From the NCBI GenBank assembly GCA_949840885.1, contig CATKYJ010000003.1, positions 1 through 64,000 of the forward strand: DNA of 64,000 nt. The letters are read 5' to 3'. Positions within the stretch are counted from its first letter, which is position 1. Each line of letters starts with the position of its first letter. Both the position numbers and the translations under genes were made by a program. This document shows positions 43,461 through 51,680 of this stretch, one piece after another. Source of the DNA: an uncultured Acetatifactor sp. Its GTDB lineage: Bacteria > Bacillota > Clostridia > Lachnospirales > Lachnospiraceae. A model generated the notes under the pieces. That model worked only from the letters and a program-made list of their open reading frames with translations, did not search any database and was not told the DNA's origin.

Positions 43461-45701
43461 ATGGACGACAGCAGGATCATAAAAACAGAATATTCGGAGG
43501 AGATGCAGAAGTCTTTCATCGACTATGCCATGAGCGTCATCATCGCCAGGGCGCTGCCGGATGTGCGGGACGGCTTAAAGCCCGTACAGCGCCGCACCCT
43601 CTACGATATGTACGAACTGGGTATCCGCTATGACAGGCCTTACAGAAAATGTGCCCGTATAGTAGGCGATACCATGGGTAAATACCACCCCCATGGGGAC
43701 AGTTCTATCTATGACGCACTCGTAGTTATGGCGCAGGACTTTAAGCGCGGCCTGCCCCTTGTGGATGGCCACGGTAATTTCGGCAATATCGAGGGAGACG
43801 GCCAGGCCGCCATGCGATACACGGAGGCCAGGCTGCAGAAAGTGACCCAGGAGGCCTATCTGGCGGATCTGGACAAGGATGTGGTGGATTTCGTCCCGAA
43901 TTTCGACGAGACTGAAAAGGAGCCCTCCGTGCTGCCGGTGAAGCTCCCGAATTTCCTTATAAACGGCTCAGAGGGCATTGCGGTAGGCATGGCCACCAGC
44001 ACGCCGCCCCACAATCTGGGAGAGGTGGTGGATGCCCTGAAAGCCTACATGCGCAATGAAAGCATTACCACCAAAGAACTGATGCGCTATCTGAAAGGGC
44101 CGGATTTCCCTACCGGCGGCATTGTCACCAACAAGGATGAACTGCTCCGGATCTACGAGACCGGAACAGGGAAGATCAAAATCCGCGGGAAAGTGGAATT
44201 CGAGAAGCAAAAAGGCGGGAAGACCAATGTGGTCATCACGGAAATCCCTTATCCCATGATCGGCATGAACATCTCCAAATTCCTGTCGGACGTGGCAGGG
44301 TTGGTGGAATCCAAGAAGACACAGGACATCTTAGACATCTCCAACCAGTCCTCAAAAGAGGGCATCCGCATCGTCATAGAACTTAGAAAAGACGCGGACG
44401 CAGAGAATTTTGTAAATCTGCTCTACAAAAAGACCCGATTAGAAGACACATTCGGAGTCAACATGCTGGCCATTTACAATGGCAGGCCGGAGACCATGGG
44501 TCTAAAAGATATCCTGAAAGCAAATATGGACTTCCAGTTCCAGATCGCCACCAGGAAGTACAACAATCTGCTCTCCAGGGAGTTAGAGCGCAAGGAGGTG
44601 CAGGAAGGCCTGATCAAGGCCTGCAATGTCATCGACCTGATCATCGAGATCCTGCGGGGCTCCAAAGACCGGAACATGGCAAAGGCATGTCTGGTGGAGG
44701 GAAACACCGCCGGCATCAAGTTCAAAAGCAGGGAATCGAAAATCATGGCAGCACAGCTTTCCTTTACGGAACGGCAGGCCAATGCCATCTTAGAGATGCG
44801 CCTGTACAAGCTGATCGGCCTGGAAATCGAGGCCCTGATCAAAGAGCATGAGGACACCATGGCCAATATCTACCGCTATGAGGACATCCTTGACCGCAGG
44901 GATTCCATGGTACAGGTGATCATCAACGAACTGGACGAGTTCAAAAAAGCATACAGCCGCAAGCGCAGAACCGTCATCGACAATGTGGAGGAGGCTGTCT
45001 ACAAGGAAAAGGAGATAGAGGAGACAGAGGTGATCTTCCTCATGGATCGGTTCGGCTATGTAAAGGTCATCGACCTGGCTGCTTACGAGCGCAATAAAGA
45101 AGCCGCGGACGGCGAGAACCGTTTCGTGTTCCCCTGTAAAAATACCGGCAAGGTATGCCTCTTCACCTCCACAGGACAGCTCCACACCATCAAGGTCATG
45201 GATCTGCCCTTTGGGAAGTTCAGGGACAAGGGCGTTCCCATAGACAATGTAAGCAACTACAATTCCGAGAAAGAGGCCATTGTCTATATCACCAGTCAGA
45301 CACAGCTGAACCTCAGGCAGGTGGTCTTCGTCACCGCTCAGGCCATGATAAAGCTGGTAAACGGCGGGGAATTCGATGTGTCCAAGCGCACCGTGGCCGC
45401 CACCAAGCTGGCCCAGGGGGATCAGGTGCTAAACGTTATGCCCCTGGAAGAGCAGCGCCATGTGGTTCTCCAGACAAAGGAAGGCTTTTTCCTGAAATTT
45501 GCCATGGAAGAGGTTCCCGAGCAGAAAAAAGCCGCCCTGGGCGTGCGGGGCATGAAACTGGGGGCAAAGGACTTTGTGGAAAACGTGTACTATACCTGTG
45601 CCTCCGCGGACAGCACCATCGAGTACAAGGGAAAGAGCATTGACCTGAACAAAATGAAGACCGCAAAACGCGACGGCAAGGGTACGAAAATCAGAGCATA
45701 G
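43461..45701 (+). CDS. type IIA DNA topoisomerase subunit A (GyrA/ParC)
   Basis: The 746-aa breakage-reunion subunit has the active-site Tyr in AAMRYTEARL, the helix HPHGDSSIYDALV with wild-type quinolone-site Ser and Asp, and VDGHGNFGNIEGDG. The C-terminal beta-pinwheel domain is present but the GyrA box is degenerate (QKKAALGVRG in place of Q-R/K-RGG-R/K-G), and the domain is short. This favours a topoisomerase IV-like or variant gyrase function over classical gyrase; both terms are used for such Clostridia proteins. It lies 73 bp after its B subunit gene. Confidence 0.92.
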   Translation: MDDSRIIKTEYSEEMQKSFIDYAMSVIIARALPDVRDGLKPVQRRTLYDMYELGIRYDRPYRKCARIVGDTMGKYHPHGDSSIYDALVVMAQDFKRGLPLVDGHGNFGNIEGDGQAAMRYTEARLQKVTQEAYLADLDKDVVDFVPNFDETEKEPSVLPVKLPNFLINGSEGIAVGMATSTPPHNLGEVVDALKAYMRNESITTKELMRYLKGPDFPTGGIVTNKDELLRIYETGTGKIKIRGKVEFEKQKGGKTNVVITEIPYPMIGMNISKFLSDVAGLVESKKTQDILDISNQSSKEGIRIVIELRKDADAENFVNLLYKKTRLEDTFGVNMLAIYNGRPETMGLKDILKANMDFQFQIATRKYNNLLSRELERKEVQEGLIKACNVIDLIIEILRGSKDRNMAKACLVEGNTAGIKFKSRESKIMAAQLSFTERQANAILEMRLYKLIGLEIEALIKEHEDTMANIYRYEDILDRRDSMVQVIINELDEFKKAYSRKRRTVIDNVEEAVYKEKEIEETEVIFLMDRFGYVKVIDLAAYERNKEAADGENRFVFPCKNTGKVCLFTSTGQLHTIKVMDLPFGKFRDKGVPIDNVSNYNSEKEAIVYITSQTQLNLRQVVFVTAQAMIKLVNGGEFDVSKRTVAATKLAQGDQVLNVMPLEEQRHVVLQTKEGFFLKFAMEEVPEQKKAALGVRGMKLGAKDFVENVYYTCASADSTIEYKGKSIDLNKMKTAKRDGKGTKIRA

Positions 45702-45712
45702 TTCAGAATCTA

Positions 45713-45730
45713 TGGAAGAAAAGCATTCCA
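45713..45730 (+). repeat. 18-bp palindromic repeat unit
   Basis: TGGAAGAAAAGCATTCCA: TGGAA and TTCCA arms around a central AGAAAAGCA. It lies in the short gap between the topoisomerase gene and rsmD; family members are listed under the 47793 tandem array. Confidence 0.55.
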
Positions 45731-45751
45731 AGGAAAGACAGAGGGAATACA

Positions 45752-46300
45752 ATGAGAGTAATTGCAGGGACAGCCAGAAGCCTTCCCCTGAAGACGCCGG
45801 AGGGGCTGGACGTGCGGCCTACCACGGATCGTATCAAGGAGACCTTGTTCAACATGCTGCAGTGGGACATTCCGGGCGGCATATTCGTAGATTTATTCAG
45901 CGGCAGCGGCAGTATCGGCATCGAAGCCTTAAGCAGGGGCGCCAGAAAAGCCTATTTTGTGGACAATGCCCAGAAAGCCATTGCCTGTATCCAGCAGAAT
46001 CTGGCCTTTACGAAAATGGCCGACAACGCCGTAGTGCTTAAGCAGGATGTCCGCAGCGCCTTAGGCGGCATCCGGGAAAAGGCAGTAGACATTGTTTTCA
46101 TGGATCCGCCCTACGACTGCGGGGAAGAAAAATCTGTCCTGGCCGTTCTAAGGGACATGCCCTATGTGACAGAGGACACCATTCTGGTGGTGGAGGCCTC
46201 CCGGGATACGGATTTCTCCTGGATATCAGAGTTTGGCTTCGAGATCACCAAGGACAAGCAGTACAGAACCAATAAACATATATTTTTAAAGAGGGTATAA
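45752..46300 (+). CDS. rsmD: 16S rRNA (guanine966-N2)-methyltransferase RsmD
   Basis: The 182-aa SAM-dependent enzyme methylates G966 of 16S rRNA. It has the RsmD start ([30 protein letters not shown]), the SAM motif [16 protein letters not shown] and the catalytic FMDPPYDCG. The order rsmD-coaD is common in Firmicutes, and coaD starts only three bases after the rsmD stop codon. The ribosome binding site GACAGAGGG is present. Confidence 0.95.
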   Translation: MRVIAGTARSLPLKTPEGLDVRPTTDRIKETLFNMLQWDIPGGIFVDLFSGSGSIGIEALSRGARKAYFVDNAQKAIACIQQNLAFTKMADNAVVLKQDVRSALGGIREKAVDIVFMDPPYDCGEEKSVLAVLRDMPYVTEDTILVVEASRDTDFSWISEFGFEITKDKQYRTNKHIFLKRV

Positions 46301-46302
46301 AC

Positions 46303-46788
46303 ATGAAACGTGCTGTCTATCCCGGAAGCTTCGATCCGGTCACCTTTGGGCACCTGGATGTAATCAGACGTGCTTCGGAAATGTTCGATATACTGATTGT
46401 CAGCGTTCTGGACAACAAAGCAAAGACACCATTGTTTTCTGTAGAAGAACGTGTTAAGATATTAAAGGATGCTACATGGCATTTGGGCAGCAATGTGCAG
46501 GTGGACAGTTTTTCCGGTCTCCTGATTAATTATGCGGCAGAGAATGATATTCATGTGGCGGTGAGGGGGCTTAGGGCCATCACGGACTTTGAGTATGAGC
46601 TGCAGATCGCCCAAACCAACCGGAAGCTTTCTCTGGGAAAGCTGGACACTGTCTTTCTGACTACAAGCCTGGAGTATGCATACCTCAGCTCCTCCAGCGT
46701 AAAGGAAATCGCCAGCTTCGGCGGGGACATCAGCCAGTGCGTGCCGGATTTCGTAGCTAAGATGATTTATGAGAAGTACCATATATAA
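46303..46788 (+). CDS. coaD: pantetheine-phosphate adenylyltransferase
   Basis: The enzyme transfers AMP to 4'-phosphopantetheine in coenzyme A synthesis. The 161-aa protein starts [20 protein letters not shown] (T/HxGH nucleotide site) and has [17 protein letters not shown] and the [17 protein letters not shown] signature. Length is canonical. Overlapping spacing with rsmD indicates a shared transcript. Confidence 0.97.
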   Translation: MKRAVYPGSFDPVTFGHLDVIRRASEMFDILIVSVLDNKAKTPLFSVEERVKILKDATWHLGSNVQVDSFSGLLINYAAENDIHVAVRGLRAITDFEYELQIAQTNRKLSLGKLDTVFLTTSLEYAYLSSSSVKEIASFGGDISQCVPDFVAKMIYEKYHI

Positions 46789-46790
46789 GC

Positions 46791-46804
46791 TATACTGCAG
46801 TATA
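46791..46804. promoter_or_regulatory. perfect 14-bp palindrome
   Basis: TATACTGCAGTATA lies between coaD and the next gene. It may be an operator or chance; no flanking promoter is obvious, though TATACT could act as a -10. Confidence 0.4.
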
Positions 46805-46833
46805 TATTCTCTAAAGAGATAGGAGTGACGTCT

Positions 46834-47418
46834 ATGAGCAGCAGAATAGAACAATTGATCGATGAACTGGAGGAGTATATCGAAAGCTGCAAACCCAAAT
46901 TCATGTCGAATTCGGAAATTATCGTAAACAAGGACGAAATCGATGAATTGCTTCGTGAGCTGCGCATGCGGACTCCTGAGGAAATCAAGCGGTATCAGAA
47001 GATCATCAGCAACAAAGAGGCCATCTTAAACGATGCCAGATCCAAGGCTCAGGCCCTGATCGATGAAGCCACGGTGCATACCAATGAGCTGATCAGCGAG
47101 CACGAGATCATGCAGCAGGCTTATTCCCAGGCCAACGGAATCGTGGCCACCGCGGCAAAACAGGCTCAGGATATCCTGGACAAGGCCACCATAGAGGCCA
47201 ATGAGCTGCGGACCCAGGCTGCCCGGTATACGGAGGATAGGCTGGCTGAGCTGGATTCCATCGTATCCTCCGCCATCCAGTCCGCCAATTCCGACTACGA
47301 TCGCCTGATCGGTTCTCTGGGACAGTACCGCGATTTGATTCAGTCCAATCTCAGAGCGCTCCGTCCTGCAGAGGATCTGGGGCTTGACCATGATGACGAC
47401 AAATTGGATGTGTTGTAA
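46834..47418 (+). CDS. coiled-coil protein, annotated elsewhere as ATP synthase-H-like
   Basis: The 194-aa soluble protein is almost entirely helical with heptad-like runs of Glu, Lys, Ala and Gln (for example NDARSKAQALIDEATVHTNE) and ends in an acidic tail. The pattern resembles DivIVA/V-type subunit H-like coiled coils. No enzymatic motif is visible. It sits immediately after coaD and before the convergent ylbJ in the order typical of Lachnospiraceae. ATG 46834 follows AGGAG; a GTG three codons upstream is possible. Function unknown. Confidence 0.75.
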   Translation: MSSRIEQLIDELEEYIESCKPKFMSNSEIIVNKDEIDELLRELRMRTPEEIKRYQKIISNKEAILNDARSKAQALIDEATVHTNELISEHEIMQQAYSQANGIVATAAKQAQDILDKATIEANELRTQAARYTEDRLAELDSIVSSAIQSANSDYDRLIGSLGQYRDLIQSNLRALRPAEDLGLDHDDDKLDVL

Positions 47419-47421
47419 AAA

Positions 47422-47508
47422 TGGAAAAATTCATTCCACAATGGAAAAATTTTCCATTAACAGAACCAGTTTCGTATGGAAGAAGCGCATTCCAAGGGAA
47501 CTGGTTCT
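47422..47508. repeat. cluster of short hairpins (two TGGAA/TTCCA palindromes and a larger three-part hairpin)
   Basis: TGGAAAAATTCATTCCA (47422-47438) and TGGAAAAATTTTCCA (47442-47456) are followed by AGAACCAGTT (47462-47471) pairing with AACTGGTTCT (47499-47508), which encloses another repeat unit TGGAAGAAGCGCATTCCA (47477-47494). This lies between the convergent genes at 47418 and 47574 and probably ends both transcripts; a T-rich stretch (TTCTTTCCT) follows the outer stem. Confidence 0.6.
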
Positions 47509-47573
47509 TTCCTGTATCCCGATTTCGCCGTCCCATTTTGGGGTTTTTAAGGGGATTTTCAAAAGCCTGTCTG

Positions 47574-48662
47574 TCAGCGCAGAAAGGAACCGGGCAGGGC
47601 AAGGTACCAGCCCAGATAAAAAATTGCAGTCAGCATGGTCAATATGATTTTGTGATAAATATAAGCTCCTATGGACAGATCTGAGCCGTCTATACAGCTG
47701 TAGGTCTGGGCGATGCAGGATAGCCCGCCAAAAGAAAGGGCAAGCAGACCATACAGGGCAGGAATCGCATTCCCCGGCAGAGCGGCACTCAATGGATGAA
47801 AGGCATTCCATGGAAGAGGAGCATTCCATGGAAGAGGAGCATTCTGCAGGCTCCCCCAGCCGTCAGAAATGGAATTCCACAGCTGCTGCAGCCCGCTGGT
47901 GATTTCCAGCAGGGGGGAGAGAAATGCCATGGGCTTTCCAATAAGGATGTGGGGAACCAGGTTCAGCAGATTAAACAGAATCATGTATCCGCCCAGAGAA
48001 AGCATGCTCTGCAAGGAGGCCTGAATGGAGCTGTTGACTTCTCTCAAAAGCCTCTCCCCCAGAGGGACTTCCCCGGATACAGCCTCCCCGTTTTGAGAAA
48101 GACTGCTTCCCATGGCCTCACAGGCCACCAGGGAGCGCCGAAAGCGTCCTGAGGGCTGCGCCAGGGACAGATCCCGAAATCGTGTGTAGCGCAGCACAAG
48201 GCCGTACAGCAGCGGAATCCCGTACATGCCAAGCAGGTAGGGCAGCACCAGCTTCCTGCCGAGCAGAGGCAGTGCAAAGCTGCAGAAGTACACAGGTCCG
48301 ATATTGTTGCAGAAAGCCAGAAGATATTCCGCCTCTCTTTTAGTAATCATCTGTCGCTGGTACAGATCATCCACGACTCTGGCCCCCATGGGAAAGCCGC
48401 AAAGGAATCCCATCATCATGGCGTAGCATACGTTTTTGCGCACTTTATAGAGGGGTCTGACGATAGGGTATATCAGCATAGCCACTTTGTCCGTAAGCTT
48501 CATACGCACCATGACGCCGGACAGGATCATGAAAGGCAGAAGAGACGGAATCATTTTTTCGAACCAGAGTCCCAGCCCCATGGCGGCATAGGAGAGGCTT
48601 AAACCGGAGTGGGAAAGGATAGCGCAAAGCAGTACCAGAAACAGTACAGTCAGTACTCCCAT
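47574..48662 (-). CDS. ylbJ: sporulation integral membrane protein YlbJ-like (nucleoside-recognition/gate family)
   Basis: The 362-aa polytopic protein has about eight helices and the family segments PSLLPFMILSGVM, GFLCGFPMGARVV and FCNNIGPVYFCSF. YlbJ is expressed in the forespore/mother-cell program in Bacillus. An insertion near residues 270-300 contains the repeated unit PLPWNA (PLPWNAPLPWNAFHPLS), encoded by tandem copies of an 18-bp repeat (47793-47844). ATG 48662 follows AAAAAGGA; the frame continues upstream without a site. It is divergent from the pseudouridine synthase gene. Confidence 0.88.
   Translation of the reverse strand: MGVLTVLFLVLLCAILSHSGLSLSYAAMGLGLWFEKMIPSLLPFMILSGVMVRMKLTDKVAMLIYPIVRPLYKVRKNVCYAMMMGFLCGFPMGARVVDDLYQRQMITKREAEYLLAFCNNIGPVYFCSFALPLLGRKLVLPYLLGMYGIPLLYGLVLRYTRFRDLSLAQPSGRFRRSLVACEAMGSSLSQNGEAVSGEVPLGERLLREVNSSIQASLQSMLSLGGYMILFNLLNLVPHILIGKPMAFLSPLLEITSGLQQLWNSISDGWGSLQNAPLPWNAPLPWNAFHPLSAALPGNAIPALYGLLALSFGGLSCIAQTYSCIDGSDLSIGAYIYHKIILTMLTAIFYLGWYLALPGSFLR
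47793..47844. repeat. tandem 18-bp palindromic repeats inside ylbJ
   Basis: Three adjacent units: TGGATGAAAGGCATTCCA, TGGAAGAGGAGCATTCCA and TGGAAGAGGAGCATTC (last truncated). Being 18 bp long they preserve the reading frame, and on the minus strand each encodes WNA-PLP-like residues. The same unit occurs singly between genes at 27565, 45713, 47477 and 55649. Confidence 0.85.
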
Positions 48663-48736
48663 AGCAAAACATCCTTTTTTGATACTATATGCACGGCAGG
48701 GCGCGTACATTCGCGTCTGGCTTACGAGGGCAAATC

Positions 48737-49501
48737 ATGCGTCTTGACAGATTTTTATGTGAACTGAATATAGGATCCCGGAATCAGGTAAAGGCGCTTA
48801 TCCGGCAGGGAACCGTAACCGTAACCGGTGTTCCGGCCACCAGCCCGGAGACAAAGGTGGATCCTTTCCGGGATGAAATCGCCTTTCGCGGGGAAAAACT
48901 GCATTACCGGAAATTCGTCTACTACATGCTGAACAAACCAGAGGGTGTGGTGTCTGCCAGTCGCGATGACAGGGAGCGGACGGTGGTATCGCTTTTAGGA
49001 AGAGATGCCAGGGAGGACATCTTCCCCGCGGGCAGGCTGGACAAGGATGTGACAGGCTTCCTGCTCCTTACCAATGACGGGGAACTGGCCCACAGGCTCC
49101 TGTCCCCCAAAAGGCATGTGGACAAGACCTACCTGGCAGTCCTGGAACACGGATTGTCTGAAGAGGACATCCACAGGCTGGAATCCGGGCTTGACATAGG
49201 TGAGGAACGCCCCACGCTGCCATGTAAGGTAAGGGTTTTAGAGGAAAAGCAGGGGAAGCATGCCATTCTCCTCACCCTGCACGAAGGGAAGTTCCATCAG
49301 GTCAAGCGCATGCTTCAGGCCGTGGACAACCAGGTGGTGAGACTGAAGCGCATCGCCTTTGGCGGGCTCCAACTGGATCCTCTCTTAGAGCCGGGAGAGT
49401 ACCGGGAGCTCACCGACAGGGAGCTGGAGATTCTAAAGGCGGGCAGTACAGGCTGCCAGGCCGCCGAAGAGGAGGGCACCGAGAGTGGAGAAAGTGTTTG
49501 A
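48737..49501 (+). CDS. RsuA-family rRNA pseudouridine synthase
   Basis: The 254-aa enzyme has an N-terminal S4 RNA-binding domain (LDRFLCELNIGSRNQVKALIRQGTV) and a catalytic domain with GRLDKDVTGFLLLTND, in which Asp is the catalytic nucleophile, and FHQVKRML. It isomerises a specific uridine of rRNA, probably 16S position 516 by family. ATG 48737 follows GAGGGC. The C-terminal tail is Ala/Glu/Gly-rich. It is divergent from ylbJ with start codons 75 bp apart. Confidence 0.92.
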   Translation: MRLDRFLCELNIGSRNQVKALIRQGTVTVTGVPATSPETKVDPFRDEIAFRGEKLHYRKFVYYMLNKPEGVVSASRDDRERTVVSLLGRDAREDIFPAGRLDKDVTGFLLLTNDGELAHRLLSPKRHVDKTYLAVLEHGLSEEDIHRLESGLDIGEERPTLPCKVRVLEEKQGKHAILLTLHEGKFHQVKRMLQAVDNQVVRLKRIAFGGLQLDPLLEPGEYRELTDRELEILKAGSTGCQAAEEEGTESGESV

Positions 49502-49511
49502 GGGGCATAAA

Positions 49512-50165
49512 ATGCATGAAATGCTGCAAAACATAGATGCCGTCATATTCGACATGGACGGTTCCCTGGTAGATTCCATGTGGATGTGGAAAGCCATCGA
49601 TATCGAGTATCTGGGGCGCTACGGCATTGCGCTGCCGGAGGATCTGCAGTCCAGGATAGAGGGAATGAGCTTCTCAGAGACAGCGTTCTATTTTAAGGAG
49701 CATTTTCCGATTCCCGCATCCCTGGAGGAGATCATGGAAGAGTGGAACCGGATGGCATGGGACAAGTACATGTACGAGGTGCCCTTAAAAAAGGGCATTC
49801 CGGAATTCCTGGCCGGCTGCAGGACGGCCGGAATCAGGCTGGGCATAGCCACCAGCAATTCCAGAGTCCTGGTGGAGAACGTGGCCAAAGTACATAATCT
49901 TCGGGACTATTTCTCCTGCATCATGACAGGCACGGACGTGCAGCGCGGAAAGCCCAGCCCGGACATCTATCTGGCTGTGGCGCAGGGACTTGGAGTGCTT
50001 CCTGAGCGCTGTCTGGTGTTCGAAGATATTGTGGCCGGAATCCTGGCCGGGAAAAACGCCGGGATGCGGGTCTGCGCCGTGGAGGACGAGTATTCCGTTC
50101 AGTCCAGAGCAGCCAAAAAGGAATTGGCCGATTACTATATCGAAGATTTTACAGGCTTGATTTAG
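49512..50165 (+). CDS. HAD superfamily phosphatase/phosphomutase-like hydrolase
   Basis: The 217-aa protein has the HAD motifs DMDGSLVDS (catalytic Asp in FDMDG), ATSNSR (motif II), and motif III/IV KPSPDIYL and FEDIVAGILAGKNAG, with a helical cap (residues ~20-90) as in beta-phosphoglucomutase-like enzymes. It acts on a phosphorylated small substrate not identifiable here. The preferred start ATG 49512 has GAGGGG upstream; a GTG at 49485 would overlap the previous gene by 17 bp. Confidence 0.9.
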   Translation: MHEMLQNIDAVIFDMDGSLVDSMWMWKAIDIEYLGRYGIALPEDLQSRIEGMSFSETAFYFKEHFPIPASLEEIMEEWNRMAWDKYMYEVPLKKGIPEFLAGCRTAGIRLGIATSNSRVLVENVAKVHNLRDYFSCIMTGTDVQRGKPSPDIYLAVAQGLGVLPERCLVFEDIVAGILAGKNAGMRVCAVEDEYSVQSRAAKKELADYYIEDFTGLI

Positions 50166-50234
50166 GGCTGGTTCTGAAAGAAACGAATCATGCCAGGCGG
50201 CAAAGCCGCGCAGCGGCAGAAGAAAGGAAGACGT

Positions 50235-51008
50235 ATGAATATCATTGTCATTACAGGAGCCTCCTCAGGCATCGGCCGGGAATTTGCAAGACAAATGGAT
50301 AATCATTTTGGCCGGATAGATGAATTCTGGCTTGTGGCAAGGAGCCGGGACAGACTGGAAGCCCTTGCCGGTACCCTGAAGCACCGGACCAGGATATTTG
50401 CCATGGACATTACTGAGAAAGAGTCCCTGGACAGGCTGGAGGACACAGCCTTACGGCACAACGCGGCGGTGCGGATGCTGATAAACTGCGCTGGCTATGG
50501 GATTATGGGGAGCTTCAGTGAACAGGATGCCGATCTCGAAACCGGAATGATACGCGTCAACTGCCAGGCTCTGACAGAACTGACCCACCGCCTGATTCCC
50601 TATATGAGATGGGGAAGCCGAATCATTCAGATGGCCTCAAGCGCTGCTTTCCTGCCTCAGCCGGGCTTTGCGGTATATGCCGCCACAAAAGCCTATGTGC
50701 TGAACTTTTCAAGGGCGCTGGGGGAGGAGCTTAAGAATGCCGGCATCTATGTCACCAGCGTCTGCCCGGGACCGGTGGACACGCCCTTTTTTGACATTGC
50801 GGAGGCCACGGGCTCTACCCTGTCCGTAAAGAAATATACCATGGTGGAGGCAGAGCGGGTAGTAGCCAACGCCTTATGGGATTCTTATCACAAGCATCCC
50901 ATGTCCGTGTGCAGCCTGCCAATCAAGGCTTTCCAGGTACTTGCCAAAGCCGTGCCCCATAGCCTGCTTTTGAGGGTTGTGGAGCAGATGAAGAAGAAAG
51001 GACTCTAA
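50235..51008 (+). CDS. short-chain dehydrogenase/reductase
   Basis: The 257-aa NAD(P)-dependent oxidoreductase has the Rossmann motif TGASSGIG, NCAGYG, catalytic Ser in MASSAAF and YAATKAY (YxxxK). Sequence features of the C-terminal region (EVKKYTMVEAERVVANALWDS) fit family members acting on lipophilic ketones or steroids, but no substrate can be assigned. ATG 50235 follows AGGAAG. It lies between the HAD gene and an unknown membrane gene in one direction. Confidence 0.9.
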   Translation: MNIIVITGASSGIGREFARQMDNHFGRIDEFWLVARSRDRLEALAGTLKHRTRIFAMDITEKESLDRLEDTALRHNAAVRMLINCAGYGIMGSFSEQDADLETGMIRVNCQALTELTHRLIPYMRWGSRIIQMASSAAFLPQPGFAVYAATKAYVLNFSRALGEELKNAGIYVTSVCPGPVDTPFFDIAEATGSTLSVKKYTMVEAERVVANALWDSYHKHPMSVCSLPIKAFQVLAKAVPHSLLLRVVEQMKKKGL

Positions 51009-51012
51009 ACCT

Positions 51013-51600
51013 ATGCAGCTAAAACGCCTGTTCTCCACGGAAAGCGCCAAAGGGACGAAGAATTATCTCCGTACCCAGAAAAAGTATGAGATCATCCGCA
51101 CAGTTCTCTATTTTGCCATCTCCCTGTCCCTGTTTGCGGCAGGGTATATCCAGACAGGCGAAAGGACGAACCTGCTCACCATTGTGGCCGTGCTGGGCTG
51201 CCTGCCCGCCAGCAAAAGCGCCGTGGCCGCGGTCATGTTCTTGCGCTTTCAGGGCTGCAGCCTCCGGACAGCCCAGGAGATCGAGCAGCATAGCCAGGGT
51301 CTGAACTGCCTGTACGATTGTGTGTTCACCTCCTATAAGAAAAATTATGTGATAAGCCACATGGCCGTCTGCGGAAACACTGTCTGCGGCTTTGCGGAGG
51401 ATAGCGCTGCTTTCGCGGAAAATGAATTTTATAAACATATCGGCGATCTTCTGAAAGCAGACGGGCACAAAAACGTCACCGTGAAGATATTCACGGATCT
51501 GTCCAAGTATACAGGACGGCTGGAACAGATGAAAGAGCTGGAGCCCAGGGAGGCAGCGACCCAGGCGGTCATTGCAACGATAAGAAACGTTGCATTATAA
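51013..51600 (+). CDS. membrane protein of unknown function (195 aa)
   Basis: Two adjacent hydrophobic segments near residues 28-72 (VLYFAISLSLFAAGYI and LLTIVAVLGCLPASKSAV) follow a basic N-terminus, and the remainder is a soluble domain containing the Cys-bearing CGNTVCGFAEDS segment. No family is recognised. It starts four bases after the SDR stop codon, which implies a joint transcript. A likely strong GGACTCTAAACCT site is absent; translation may be coupled. Confidence 0.7.
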   Translation: MQLKRLFSTESAKGTKNYLRTQKKYEIIRTVLYFAISLSLFAAGYIQTGERTNLLTIVAVLGCLPASKSAVAAVMFLRFQGCSLRTAQEIEQHSQGLNCLYDCVFTSYKKNYVISHMAVCGNTVCGFAEDSAAFAENEFYKHIGDLLKADGHKNVTVKIFTDLSKYTGRLEQMKELEPREAATQAVIATIRNVAL

Positions 51601-51632
51601 ATGCAGAAGTATTCCAATGGTAGAAGAACATT
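51601..51632 (+). repeat. diverged repeat unit
   Basis: ATGCAGAAGTATTCCA followed by ATGGTAGAAGAACATT has the two halves of the 18-bp repeat in a rearranged, less symmetric form. Assignment is tentative. Confidence 0.3.
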
Positions 51633-51680
51633 TTGATCAGGATGGCAGAAGTCCGTCAGGAAAAGCTTTGGAGGACTCAT

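Noticed and set aside
47384..47684. Two overlapping + strand open frames of ~87 codons after the coiled-coil gene
   Set aside because: They consist largely of the palindromic repeats and the antisense end of ylbJ and have no ribosome binding site.
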